Shown: in pieces, positions 32,325 through 40,322 of the stretch
Layout: each line of letters starts with the position of its first letter
Position numbering within the stretch: the first letter of the stretch is position 1
Assembly: GCA_031969655.1 (NCBI GenBank)
Contig: DALYJX010000006.1
Span: 21,198 to 85,197, forward strand
Reading direction: 5' to 3'
Length of the DNA: 64,000 bases
DNA from: Microseira sp003486305
GTDB lineage: Bacteria; Cyanobacteriota; Cyanobacteriia; Cyanobacteriales; Aerosakkonemataceae
Notes under the pieces: model-generated
The model's database searches: none
What the model saw: the letters and a program-made list of their open reading frames with translations, nothing else
What the model was told of the DNA's origin: nothing
Translations under genes and position numbers: made by a program

Positions 32325-35300
32325 TTAGGGATTTTCAAGACGACCCAGCCAGTTTGATAGTCTTTGCCCTTGCAACTCATGAATATTATCTGAGTTGACG
32401 ATCTTGCGCTCGCCTCTAGTATTGAAGATTTCAAACGAAAGATAAGGACGACCACTAAGTTGATCTTGCATCCACCTAGCATTAGCTTTCACGCCTTCAG
32501 GAACGGGAAAAACGTAGACTAAATTCCTAACCTGATAAACTTGTCCATTCTTCGCCGTAATTCTCGCTCCTTTTTCTACCAATGTAACATTGTCATTAAA
32601 CTGCCGCGCTTCTTTCGAGTTTTGGCTATCGACAAGCACTCCTGAAACGGTCTTTTGTTCGCGAATCGTATCGCCATAAATCTCGTCAACCTTACGATCT
32701 TGTGTCAGAGTAATTCCCTGCTTAGCCATTTCACTTTGCGAGACGAAAACTTGAGTTTGGTTGCCATCAACGCGGTAAAGCCTTTGGAACCAGCCTTCTC
32801 CAATACTACCGATATCGGCACTATTGAGTCCCTTGATCGTTCTGCGGAAATATCGGTGTCGCGCTTCGGTGTACGCCGCACTGCGCCGCAGATCTTGGCT
32901 GCGATCGCTTGGCCAAGCCAATCTAGGATACTCGCGCCGCATTAGTTGCGGGTCGGGATTAGCGGTGCGCTCGATTACCTTCGGGCGATAAACTCTTTTA
33001 AGCTCACTGCTCACCGAAAGGATACTTCTCCCTTTATAAGAGATTTTCGCGATCTGGTCGAGCAACTCTTGGTTCGATGAGATGAATTTTTCTCTGAGCA
33101 ACATCCGATAGAAAGGTTCAAAAGAAGAATCGTTCCCTTGGGTCAACTGCGTAAAAACCTGCTCTGGGGTAGCATTTTGAGGGAATCGCGCTGTCGTTTC
33201 GCTAGCAGTTGAGTTTGGCGACTGGGGCAATTCGGGTCTCAGCTTCCTCCTTCTGACTTCTTCGATGTAATCGATCTCCGTCTCCAGACGGGGAATTAGA
33301 TCCTCTGTAAGTTCTTTAAATCTGCGTTTTTGTCTGCCGTCTAATTCTCCGTTGTTATTTAACATATTTTGGAAACGGTCTAGTTCGCTCTCGTATGGTG
33401 CCAGTTCTTCATTGAGAGTGTCGATTTCGTCTAACAACTCGTCTGGAGTTTGAGCCTCAAGCGCCGCAATCCTTTGTTGTATACGCGCAAGGACTTCAGC
33501 TTTGGCGTTTGGGTCGTTTAACAATTGAGGTCGCCCTTTCAATTCTTGTCCGAGTTTTTCCTCAACATAAGTGCGAGTCTCCCTATTTCCCCCAGCAAGT
33601 TGCGAGGCTTCCTGGGCGGTTGAGCGCGCTTGCTGCTGTTTGGCTAGGTATTGGGAATTGTTTAGTCTTTGTAGGGCAAGCCTTCTCGCCTCACCAAACG
33701 AGAGATTTTTGCTCTCGCCAAGATCTCGCAAGCAATCAGCCGCCAGCTTGGCTCCTTCCTCAACGTTGCCAGTTTTGGCTCGCGCTGCGCTTAAGACCTC
33801 ATCCAGCAATTGCAAACCGTAGTGTTGTCGTGCGATTTCGAGATAAACTTGGACGCCTAAATTATCCCTGAGCGCCTGAAAATTTTCCTTGGAATTATTG
33901 ACAGGCTGTTTTCCAGGCGAGGCAATAAAGCCAACGCCTGGTCCCTCATCCATACGAATGATGGTTCCGACGGCTTCGTAGATTTTTTCCTGGTAGCCTT
34001 GAATCTCGGCGATCAGGGCGATCGCTTCGCTTGAGTCAGGCGGCAGAGCGGCTAATTTCTGGGCGCGATCGTAGATAAAGTTAGGAAGTTTTTCTAATTC
34101 TTTTTGCGCTTCCCAGAGTTTTGATTGAGCTTGCGGATTTCCACTCAGCCATTGTTTGAGGCGATCGAGTAGTTTCTTTGCCCAGTTTTCGGTTTCTTTA
34201 AACTCCAGCAGATTGCGTATTGTTGGTGCGTGCAAGCGCAAATCGTTGGGGTCAAAATCTTTGGCAACTCTGACTTCGACTCGATCGGTGTAATAAACCT
34301 CGATTTTCTTGCTCTGGAGCGTCGAATCGATGGTAATGGGAACTTTCCCTTGCAAGTCGTTAGGCAGGGCATTAGCTATGCCCGTAGCAGCAGGAAGGGC
34401 ATTAACCGTTTCTTCCGCTTTTTGCCAGACTTGTTGCAATTGCTCGTAGGTTTCTTGTCCGAGTTCTTGTTTGAGTTGTGCGACAATCAGGGTGGCTTCA
34501 TCGATTTTTCCGGCTTGCTGCAACTGCCGCGATCGCTCTAAATTCCTGATTTGTTCGGGCGTAACTCTCGCCAAGACTTCGCCTCCTGGCAGGCTGGCTA
34601 TCTGTTCAGCTCCTTTAAGCCCTTTGCCCAGAATCGTAGTTCCCTCCACCGCCAAGAAAGCCGCATCAGTTCCCGCTAGAATGAGGTTGACCCAACCCAT
34701 AACGTAATCGAACTGAGCCGCATCGGGATCGGCGAGTAACTGGTTGCCTCCGGCTTGACCAGTTTTAGCTATCGTATTGAGGTCATCGGCTTGCTCGAAC
34801 GAGTAAACAGATTCCCCAATGCCGATTGCCGACCCGATAAACCCAAGAATGACTCCGGCAAGTCCTCCGGTAAAGATTGCCGCGATCGTCAATCCGATTT
34901 GTCCCAGGAATCCTACTAAGCGAAAAGTATTTTCTCGATTGCGCTCGCCTTGGAGATAAGAGGTGACGGCAGCAATGTCTGCTTGTTCTGTTTCTTTTAG
35001 GGTTGCAGCAACGAGCGGTTCTAGCTTCCACAGGGGGATATCTTCTGAAATAATCCCTTTTTTGGCGGTTTCGATGTCCGAGAAAATGCTGTCAAATCTT
35101 TGGTCTAGAGTAGCGAGCAGTTGAGCATCGTTGTTGGTTTCTTTGACATCTCCAATTTTGAGCAAACCCGAAGCCGGGTACAGTTGGAGCAAGGTGCGCC
35201 GTACTAGCTTGATTTCATTGAGTTTGGCTTGGTTTTGGTCGAGTAGCTCTTGCCGAGTAGGGTCATCGACTTGTGTTGTTACTACACGCGCTCCATTTTT

Positions 35301-37643
35301 GTCTCGCCAAAAACTCGGGTGCGTGCCTTGACGGATTTCCAGCAGTCTCTGAATGTGTTCTAATTGCTCATCGGCTGTTACCACTTGTCGCAAACGCACT
35401 AGGGATTCTGTCCCACGGGCATTCTGGTATTTAGCTTGGGCTTCTTGGATGCGGGTGCGGTTTTCTTCTAGCTGAGCGATCGCTTTTTCTTTGAGGCGTT
35501 GCTTAAATCGCTCTACTGGCGTCAGGGGCTGTGCGTGCTGGCTGAGAGTCGGTATCGCGTTTCTTTCTCTGTCGGCGGCTTGATGGGGAGCGCCTGTACT
35601 TTGGGTAGGGTTTGCCCCGGTTAATGTTGTAGTTGGCGAACTGCCAATAGTAGACGGTGGATTTTGACTTCCAGTTGGTTGTCGATCAGACTTATAGTAC
35701 AGAGGAATTCCGATAGTATCTCCGATGGCGAGGGTGACGATAGAGCCGCGCTGGTATCGATTTACCCGTCCATTGCGAGAAACTTCGATAAAAGGATGGT
35801 TAGTAATTATGTACTCCCCTGGTGACAAGTCCGTAGAAACTCCAAAACGTGCGTACTCTGCAACTTCAGCGTTGGGATTGGCTGGGGATACAATTAACCC
35901 ATAGTTGGGAGAGAGTAAATTGGGAAGAGGCTTAGGAGCGGGTACAGCCGGTGGCTCGCTGGCAGGTTTTTGGTTATTGTTAACACCCGTAACTGGGGTA
36001 GGTGTCGTGTTACTTTGAGGAACCGTAGAGGCTTCGATTCGCGATGCCAGAAGATCTGCGGCTGCGCGATCGCTTTTCTTTAGCTGCTCAACCATTGCGC
36101 TACGTGTTCTATCTCCGACTAAGCCATCCGGATTAGATACTCTATTATCTTGCTGCCATTGATAAACCCTGCGTGCTGTTTCTTCTCCATAGCTTCCATC
36201 AGGGGAAGCACCTACCAGCCGTTGAATGACCATAATTTGTTCGCGGCTGTAATTTGCGGCAAACCGTTGGTTAAACAATCTAGCTGTGGCTTGCCAGCGG
36301 ATGCTATTGCTGTTACTTTCAGGATCGGGCTGCCTCAATTGTTGGTTAGCACCTGGTTGTTGGTTATTGTTACTGGCTTGATTGGGAGTTGTCCTATTAC
36401 TTTGAGGAACGGTTGCGCTCACTCGTCCTGTATTTTGTCCAGGAGCTTTTCGATTCACAATATTTTGTACATTTGTCGGAAACATATCGGATACAACCGA
36501 AATCCGAATCGCTTCAGCCAGTTCTGTATCCGAACTGTTAGTCGCTATTTGCCCATAGATCTCTTGTACCTTTCTCTCAAGAGAATTTCTGTAATCATCA
36601 CGCAGGTTAGCAATCAACTCATTTAGTTGTCTTCTGACATCAGGACTATATTGATGCAATCGCCTAACATATTCCTGCCTTGCAGCGGCTTTTCCATTTA
36701 TAATATTTTGCACGTTGTGCGGGAACCATTGGTTCAGCACAGCAATCCGAATCGCCTCACGCAACTCGATATTCGAGTCTCTGCTTTCTATTTGTCTGTA
36801 AATTTTGTCAGTCTCTGCCTCAATAAACCTTCTGCGGTCTGCACTCAAATTCTGGAAGAATTGATTCAGTTGCCTTCTTACGTCAGGACTGTACTGAAGC
36901 AATTGATCGAGATAAGACACCCGTGCAGCAGATCGTTGTTGTTCTCTCAGTAGTATGTCCAGTTCGCGGCGACTACTGGCTATCTGTCGATCAAGACTAG
37001 CCATCTTTCGATAAAAACTAATCATATCTGTTTCTATAGACATGATAGCCATAGGCCGTCCGTTTGGCCCTTTGCTGCCGTATATTAAACCTACGTAATA
37101 AATGCCTGTAGGTAAACCCAGGTTCGACATATTATTTATTAGACTTCTAGCATCATTTGGGTCAAAATGAAACTTGTCTACTAATGTTTTAACTGTAATC
37201 TCAAATAAGAAGCGCTCATCCTCAATTTTCAGATCTGGTACTTCAAGGCTAAAACCTTCACCTGGAATATAGGAGGTACTAATTTTAATATCTTGAGAAT
37301 TGCTATCCGGTTGTTTATTGTCTGATGAGATGCCTTTGCTGTTTGGCGCTAAATGGTTCTTCGACTCTGGATTTACCAGGGACTCACCACCATTCGCTGG
37401 TCTAGTAAACTCTTCTCTTGGCTCGACGGTGACTCGACTCCAGTTGACGGGACGCCTCGTTCCCGTCGGTTGTTGCTGTTGCGCCATATCCTCCAGAGAC
37501 GGGCCATATTCTAGAGATGGGCCGTACCCCAGAGATGGGCCGTAAATTGAGCTATAATCTATTTCCTGCTTAGATCTGCTTTGATCGCCCCATGCGGGAG
37601 AGTTCTGACTAGGTTTTCTTAACGGTTGCCATTCTTTACTCAT
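32325..37643 (-). CDS. giant eCIS effector with peptidoglycan-binding domain, membrane segments and REase-like toxin tip
   Basis: A 1772 aa protein. The N terminus has a threefold YGPSL(E) repeat and NWSRVTVE near residue 70; the same NWSRVTVE-type motif is in 40323-41981 (DWSRVTVE), so it may be a second kind of loading leader. Two similar helical units (about 225-400) carry YSPDVRRQLN...FPxNVQNI(I/V)N. A PG_binding_1-like domain lies at about 455-530 (VIQRLVGASPDGSYGEET, VYQWQQDN). A LysM- or FHA-like beta segment follows (LSPGEYIITNHPFIEVSRNG). A glycine-zipper membrane pair is near 910-960 (IAAIFTGGLAGVILGFIGSA). Long coiled-coil helices lead to the tip (from about 1610), with VDEIYGDTIREQK near 1652-1664. 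No DUF4157 motif was seen. It starts 266 bases from the divergent ATPase gene. Confidence 0.8.
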   Translation of the reverse strand: MSKEWQPLRKPSQNSPAWGDQSRSKQEIDYSSIYGPSLGYGPSLEYGPSLEDMAQQQQPTGTRRPVNWSRVTVEPREEFTRPANGGESLVNPESKNHLAPNSKGISSDNKQPDSNSQDIKISTSYIPGEGFSLEVPDLKIEDERFLFEITVKTLVDKFHFDPNDARSLINNMSNLGLPTGIYYVGLIYGSKGPNGRPMAIMSIETDMISFYRKMASLDRQIASSRRELDILLREQQRSAARVSYLDQLLQYSPDVRRQLNQFFQNLSADRRRFIEAETDKIYRQIESRDSNIELREAIRIAVLNQWFPHNVQNIINGKAAARQEYVRRLHQYSPDVRRQLNELIANLRDDYRNSLERKVQEIYGQIATNSSDTELAEAIRISVVSDMFPTNVQNIVNRKAPGQNTGRVSATVPQSNRTTPNQASNNNQQPGANQQLRQPDPESNSNSIRWQATARLFNQRFAANYSREQIMVIQRLVGASPDGSYGEETARRVYQWQQDNRVSNPDGLVGDRTRSAMVEQLKKSDRAAADLLASRIEASTVPQSNTTPTPVTGVNNNQKPASEPPAVPAPKPLPNLLSPNYGLIVSPANPNAEVAEYARFGVSTDLSPGEYIITNHPFIEVSRNGRVNRYQRGSIVTLAIGDTIGIPLYYKSDRQPTGSQNPPSTIGSSPTTTLTGANPTQSTGAPHQAADRERNAIPTLSQHAQPLTPVERFKQRLKEKAIAQLEENRTRIQEAQAKYQNARGTESLVRLRQVVTADEQLEHIQRLLEIRQGTHPSFWRDKNGARVVTTQVDDPTRQELLDQNQAKLNEIKLVRRTLLQLYPASGLLKIGDVKETNNDAQLLATLDQRFDSIFSDIETAKKGIISEDIPLWKLEPLVAATLKETEQADIAAVTSYLQGERNRENTFRLVGFLGQIGLTIAAIFTGGLAGVILGFIGSAIGIGESVYSFEQADDLNTIAKTGQAGGNQLLADPDAAQFDYVMGWVNLILAGTDAAFLAVEGTTILGKGLKGAEQIASLPGGEVLARVTPEQIRNLERSRQLQQAGKIDEATLIVAQLKQELGQETYEQLQQVWQKAEETVNALPAATGIANALPNDLQGKVPITIDSTLQSKKIEVYYTDRVEVRVAKDFDPNDLRLHAPTIRNLLEFKETENWAKKLLDRLKQWLSGNPQAQSKLWEAQKELEKLPNFIYDRAQKLAALPPDSSEAIALIAEIQGYQEKIYEAVGTIIRMDEGPGVGFIASPGKQPVNNSKENFQALRDNLGVQVYLEIARQHYGLQLLDEVLSAARAKTGNVEEGAKLAADCLRDLGESKNLSFGEARRLALQRLNNSQYLAKQQQARSTAQEASQLAGGNRETRTYVEEKLGQELKGRPQLLNDPNAKAEVLARIQQRIAALEAQTPDELLDEIDTLNEELAPYESELDRFQNMLNNNGELDGRQKRRFKELTEDLIPRLETEIDYIEEVRRRKLRPELPQSPNSTASETTARFPQNATPEQVFTQLTQGNDSSFEPFYRMLLREKFISSNQELLDQIAKISYKGRSILSVSSELKRVYRPKVIERTANPDPQLMRREYPRLAWPSDRSQDLRRSAAYTEARHRYFRRTIKGLNSADIGSIGEGWFQRLYRVDGNQTQVFVSQSEMAKQGITLTQDRKVDEIYGDTIREQKTVSGVLVDSQNSKEARQFNDNVTLVEKGARITAKNGQVYQVRNLVYVFPVPEGVKANARWMQDQLSGRPYLSFEIFNTRGERKIVNSDNIHELQGQRLSNWLGRLENP

Positions 37644-37909
37644 CCCGCTAAATCTCCCACTCTAGGCTGAGGCAATTAAACTGAGTTTGACATAACACCG
37701 CTTACAATACAACAGAAAAGATTTCAATTCATTGGTTTGGACGGGCTTTAATGTTTGACTCCTCCCGCATCTATTGCCAACAGGGAATCAAACCGATAAA
37801 CTGCATAACAGACCTTGAGTTATTTGTCAATAATTAAAATTTAGCTGTTTTGAGCTTTCCCTAGAGGTCAGATCTCTCTACCAAAAAAACCAACTCAAAC
37901 TAAACTTAA
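37644..37909. promoter_or_regulatory. divergent intergenic region between giant effector and second ATPase
   Basis: This 266-base AT-rich spacer between two outward genes must hold both promoters. GGGAGATTTAGCGGG lies just before the effector ATG. I see no clear -35/-10 pair, operator or coding sequence. Confidence 0.45.
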
Positions 37910-40084
37910 ATGAACGTAAAAAAAACAAGCCAATGGCAGGATGCCAATATTAAATACCTGATGGCATCGGTAGCAGTAATCGAGCAAATATTATCAAGTT
38001 ATATTGCCGAACCGGAAAATTGCCTGCGCGATTTAAAGGTAGAACAAGCCAGATTGGAACTGATGGCAGCGGCGTCAGCAATGACTGAACCATCGGCATT
38101 ACAAGAACTGGCGATTAGATTCAATTTATCAGATTTTGAGCGAGATGTATTGCTGTTATGTGCGGGCATGGAATTACAGCCAAACTTTGACAGTTTGTGC
38201 GGCAATGCTCAGGGCGATGGGCAGCTAAGTTATCCTACGTTTAATCTGGCAATGTCGGTTTTTGCCGCACCCCATTGGAATGCTATTTCTCCCAATCGTC
38301 CGTTACGACGCTGGCAATTAATTGAAGTTGTGCGCGGTAAAACTCTTACTTATAGTCCGTTGCGAATTAACGAGCGAATTTTGCACTATTTAATGGGAGT
38401 AGATTGTTTAGATGAAGCATTTAAAGGGATTATAGAACCAGTATCGGTAGGCGGAGAGTTGGTGCGATCGCACTCCTCAATCACCAAACAAATAGCCGCA
38501 ATATTGTTGAATAACTGGGGAAATCTTCGCCAATTACCCATTCCCAATTACCCATTACCAATCGTACAATTATGCGGGGATGAGGTGGGGGCTAAATATG
38601 CGATCGCATCCCAAGCGTGTAAAATCTCCGGTATGAAATTAGCGCAGATATCGGCAAGGGTAGTGCCGACGGTTACCGCAGAATTGAATAACTTGATATT
38701 ACTGTGGGAGAGAGAAGCGCGTTTGAGTCGATGCGCGCTGTTATTAGACTGCGATGAATGGGATAGGGAAGATGCAGCGAAAGAGAATGCAGTAGCTCAA
38801 CTGATGGGAACTCTCACCACTCCCTTAATTATAAACACGCGCGATCGCCGTCGCGCACCCAAGCGTCCTTTAATTACTTTTGATGTCCATCCCCCCACCA
38901 AACAAGAACAACTAGAAATATGGCAAAATGCTTTAGGAGAACTCGCACCCAATCTCAACGGAGAAGTAGAAGTATTAGTCGAGCAATTCAACCTCAACGC
39001 CCCGACAATTTATGCTGTTTGTACCGAAGTTTTAAGTCAAAACCCAGAAATTGTAGGGGCGGGTTTTACAGATAACCTTTCCGAAAAACAAACAATTGAA
39101 ATCAACCCGCCCTCTTCAATTCAAAATCCGATCCCCCCCTGCCCCCCCGAGAAAAAAAGCGCAGCATCCGCTGGCTTCCCCCTTTTGAAGGGGGACGGGA
39201 GGGGGATCGCAAGGGGGGAATCCCAAATTCAAAATCAATTATGGGACACCTGTCGCGCTCAATCTCGCCCCCGATTAGATGACTTAGCCCAACGCATCAT
39301 ACCCGCCGCAACTTGGGATGATTTAGTATTACCAGAAGCCGCGCGCCACACCTTGCGAGAAATTGCCGCTCACGTCAGACAACGCAGCAAAGTTTACTCA
39401 CAATGGGGATTTGCTAGTAAAGGGGGGCGAGGGTTAGGAATTAGTGCCTTATTTGCAGGTAGCAGCGGTACGGGTAAAACCATGTCAGCGGAAGTATTAG
39501 CAGGAGAATTGCAACTCGATCTTTACCGAATTGACTTAAGTTCCGTCGTCAGCAAATATATCGGGGAAACCGAGAAGAATTTGCGGCGGGTTTTCGATGC
39601 AGCAGAAGGTGGCGCGACTATATTATTATTTGATGAAGCAGATGCGATCTTTGGTAAACGTTCTGATGTAAAAGACAGCCACGATCGCTACGCAAATATG
39701 GAAGTAAGCTATCTGCTGCAACGCATGGAATCTTACCAAGGTTTAGCGATTTTGACGACGAATTTGAAAGATTCTTTGGATACAGCTTTTCTGCGCCGCA
39801 TTCGATTTGTGGTGAAGTATGCTTTCCCAGATGTCAAAGAGCGAACCCTTATTTGGCAGCGAGTTTTCCCCAAAAACACGCCGACTGAAGGGTTAGATTT
39901 CAACAAATTAGGGCGGTTAAACGTAGCAGGCGGGAATATCCGCAATATTGCCTTAAATGCGGCTTTTATGGCAGCCGATGCAGGGGAACCAGTGCAGATG
40001 AAACACTTATTAGCAGCAACGCGGACTGAATATGTCAAGTTGGAGAGAACCCTAACCGACTCGGAAATTAAAGGTTGGGTATAA
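37910..40084 (+). CDS. eCIS AAA+ ATPase with in-frame repeat insertion
   Basis: A 724 aa protein. The N-terminal part has FERDVLLLCAGMELQPNF, LSYPTFNLAMSVFAAPHWNA and INERILHYLMGV. The AAA+ module has Walker A GSSGTGKT at about 517-524, Walker B ILLFDEAD near 570-577, LYRIDLSSVVSKYIGETEKN and FLRRIRFVVKYAFPD. It ends as 24543-26537 does (KLERTLTDSEIKGWV). The extra 60 residues relative to that paralogue are mainly a Pro/Gly-rich insertion near 406-440 and a short PIPNYPLP run near 214. Both come from inserted repeat DNA (see 39119-39236 and the CCATTACC-type run near 38535). Family role: energy-dependent assembly or loading in eCIS clusters. Confidence 0.9.
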   Translation: MNVKKTSQWQDANIKYLMASVAVIEQILSSYIAEPENCLRDLKVEQARLELMAAASAMTEPSALQELAIRFNLSDFERDVLLLCAGMELQPNFDSLCGNAQGDGQLSYPTFNLAMSVFAAPHWNAISPNRPLRRWQLIEVVRGKTLTYSPLRINERILHYLMGVDCLDEAFKGIIEPVSVGGELVRSHSSITKQIAAILLNNWGNLRQLPIPNYPLPIVQLCGDEVGAKYAIASQACKISGMKLAQISARVVPTVTAELNNLILLWEREARLSRCALLLDCDEWDREDAAKENAVAQLMGTLTTPLIINTRDRRRAPKRPLITFDVHPPTKQEQLEIWQNALGELAPNLNGEVEVLVEQFNLNAPTIYAVCTEVLSQNPEIVGAGFTDNLSEKQTIEINPPSSIQNPIPPCPPEKKSAASAGFPLLKGDGRGIARGESQIQNQLWDTCRAQSRPRLDDLAQRIIPAATWDDLVLPEAARHTLREIAAHVRQRSKVYSQWGFASKGGRGLGISALFAGSSGTGKTMSAEVLAGELQLDLYRIDLSSVVSKYIGETEKNLRRVFDAAEGGATILLFDEADAIFGKRSDVKDSHDRYANMEVSYLLQRMESYQGLAILTTNLKDSLDTAFLRRIRFVVKYAFPDVKERTLIWQRVFPKNTPTEGLDFNKLGRLNVAGGNIRNIALNAAFMAADAGEPVQMKHLLAATRTEYVKLERTLTDSEIKGWV
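39119..39236. repeat. 98-bp GC-rich palindromic element inserted in the ATPase gene, with 10-bp target duplication
   Basis: ATTCAAAATC occurs at 39119-39128 and again at 39227-39236. Between them lie 98 bases with G/C runs that pair (GATCCCCC with GGGGGATC; CCCCCTTTTGAAGGGGG). Insert plus one duplicate is 108 bases, or 36 codons, so the frame is kept. The encoded stretch (PPCPPEKKSAASAG) is absent from the paralogue 24543-26537. Confidence 0.8.
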
Positions 40085-40204
40085 CTCACATCTTGCACCA
40101 TTCTCAACAAGCCTGAAAAAACCGGGTTTCTTGACGAAAAATCTAGGCTTTCAAGTTTAGCTATTTGCAAGAAACTAAGGTTGAGCCACGGTGCAAGATC
40201 TGAG
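40085..40204. repeat. MITE-like element, copy 1
   Basis: 120 bases bounded by CTCACATCTTGCAC and GTGCAAGATCTGAG (14-bp terminal inverted repeats, one mismatch). GTATAA lies directly outside both ends, a likely target duplication; the left copy contains the stop codon of the ATPase gene. A second copy in opposite orientation is at 55731-55849. The remaining bases to 40322 hold no gene; AAGAGG lies shortly before the next ATG. Confidence 0.85.
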
Positions 40205-40322
40205 GTATAACACTTTTGCTGTCCCGTCAAGTTAAGATTTATTTTATGTTACCTTCTGGTGGAAGCAGTTATGCGAAACTAAGGTAAATTGCCCAGTACT
40301 AGGCTAGGACAAGAGGCGGCAT

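Noticed and set aside
30979..32945. Two near-identical plus-strand frames (MFANRIAINLVNL)
   Set aside because: They are antisense shadows of the duplicated toxin tip; their similarity reflects the duplication, not selection on these frames.
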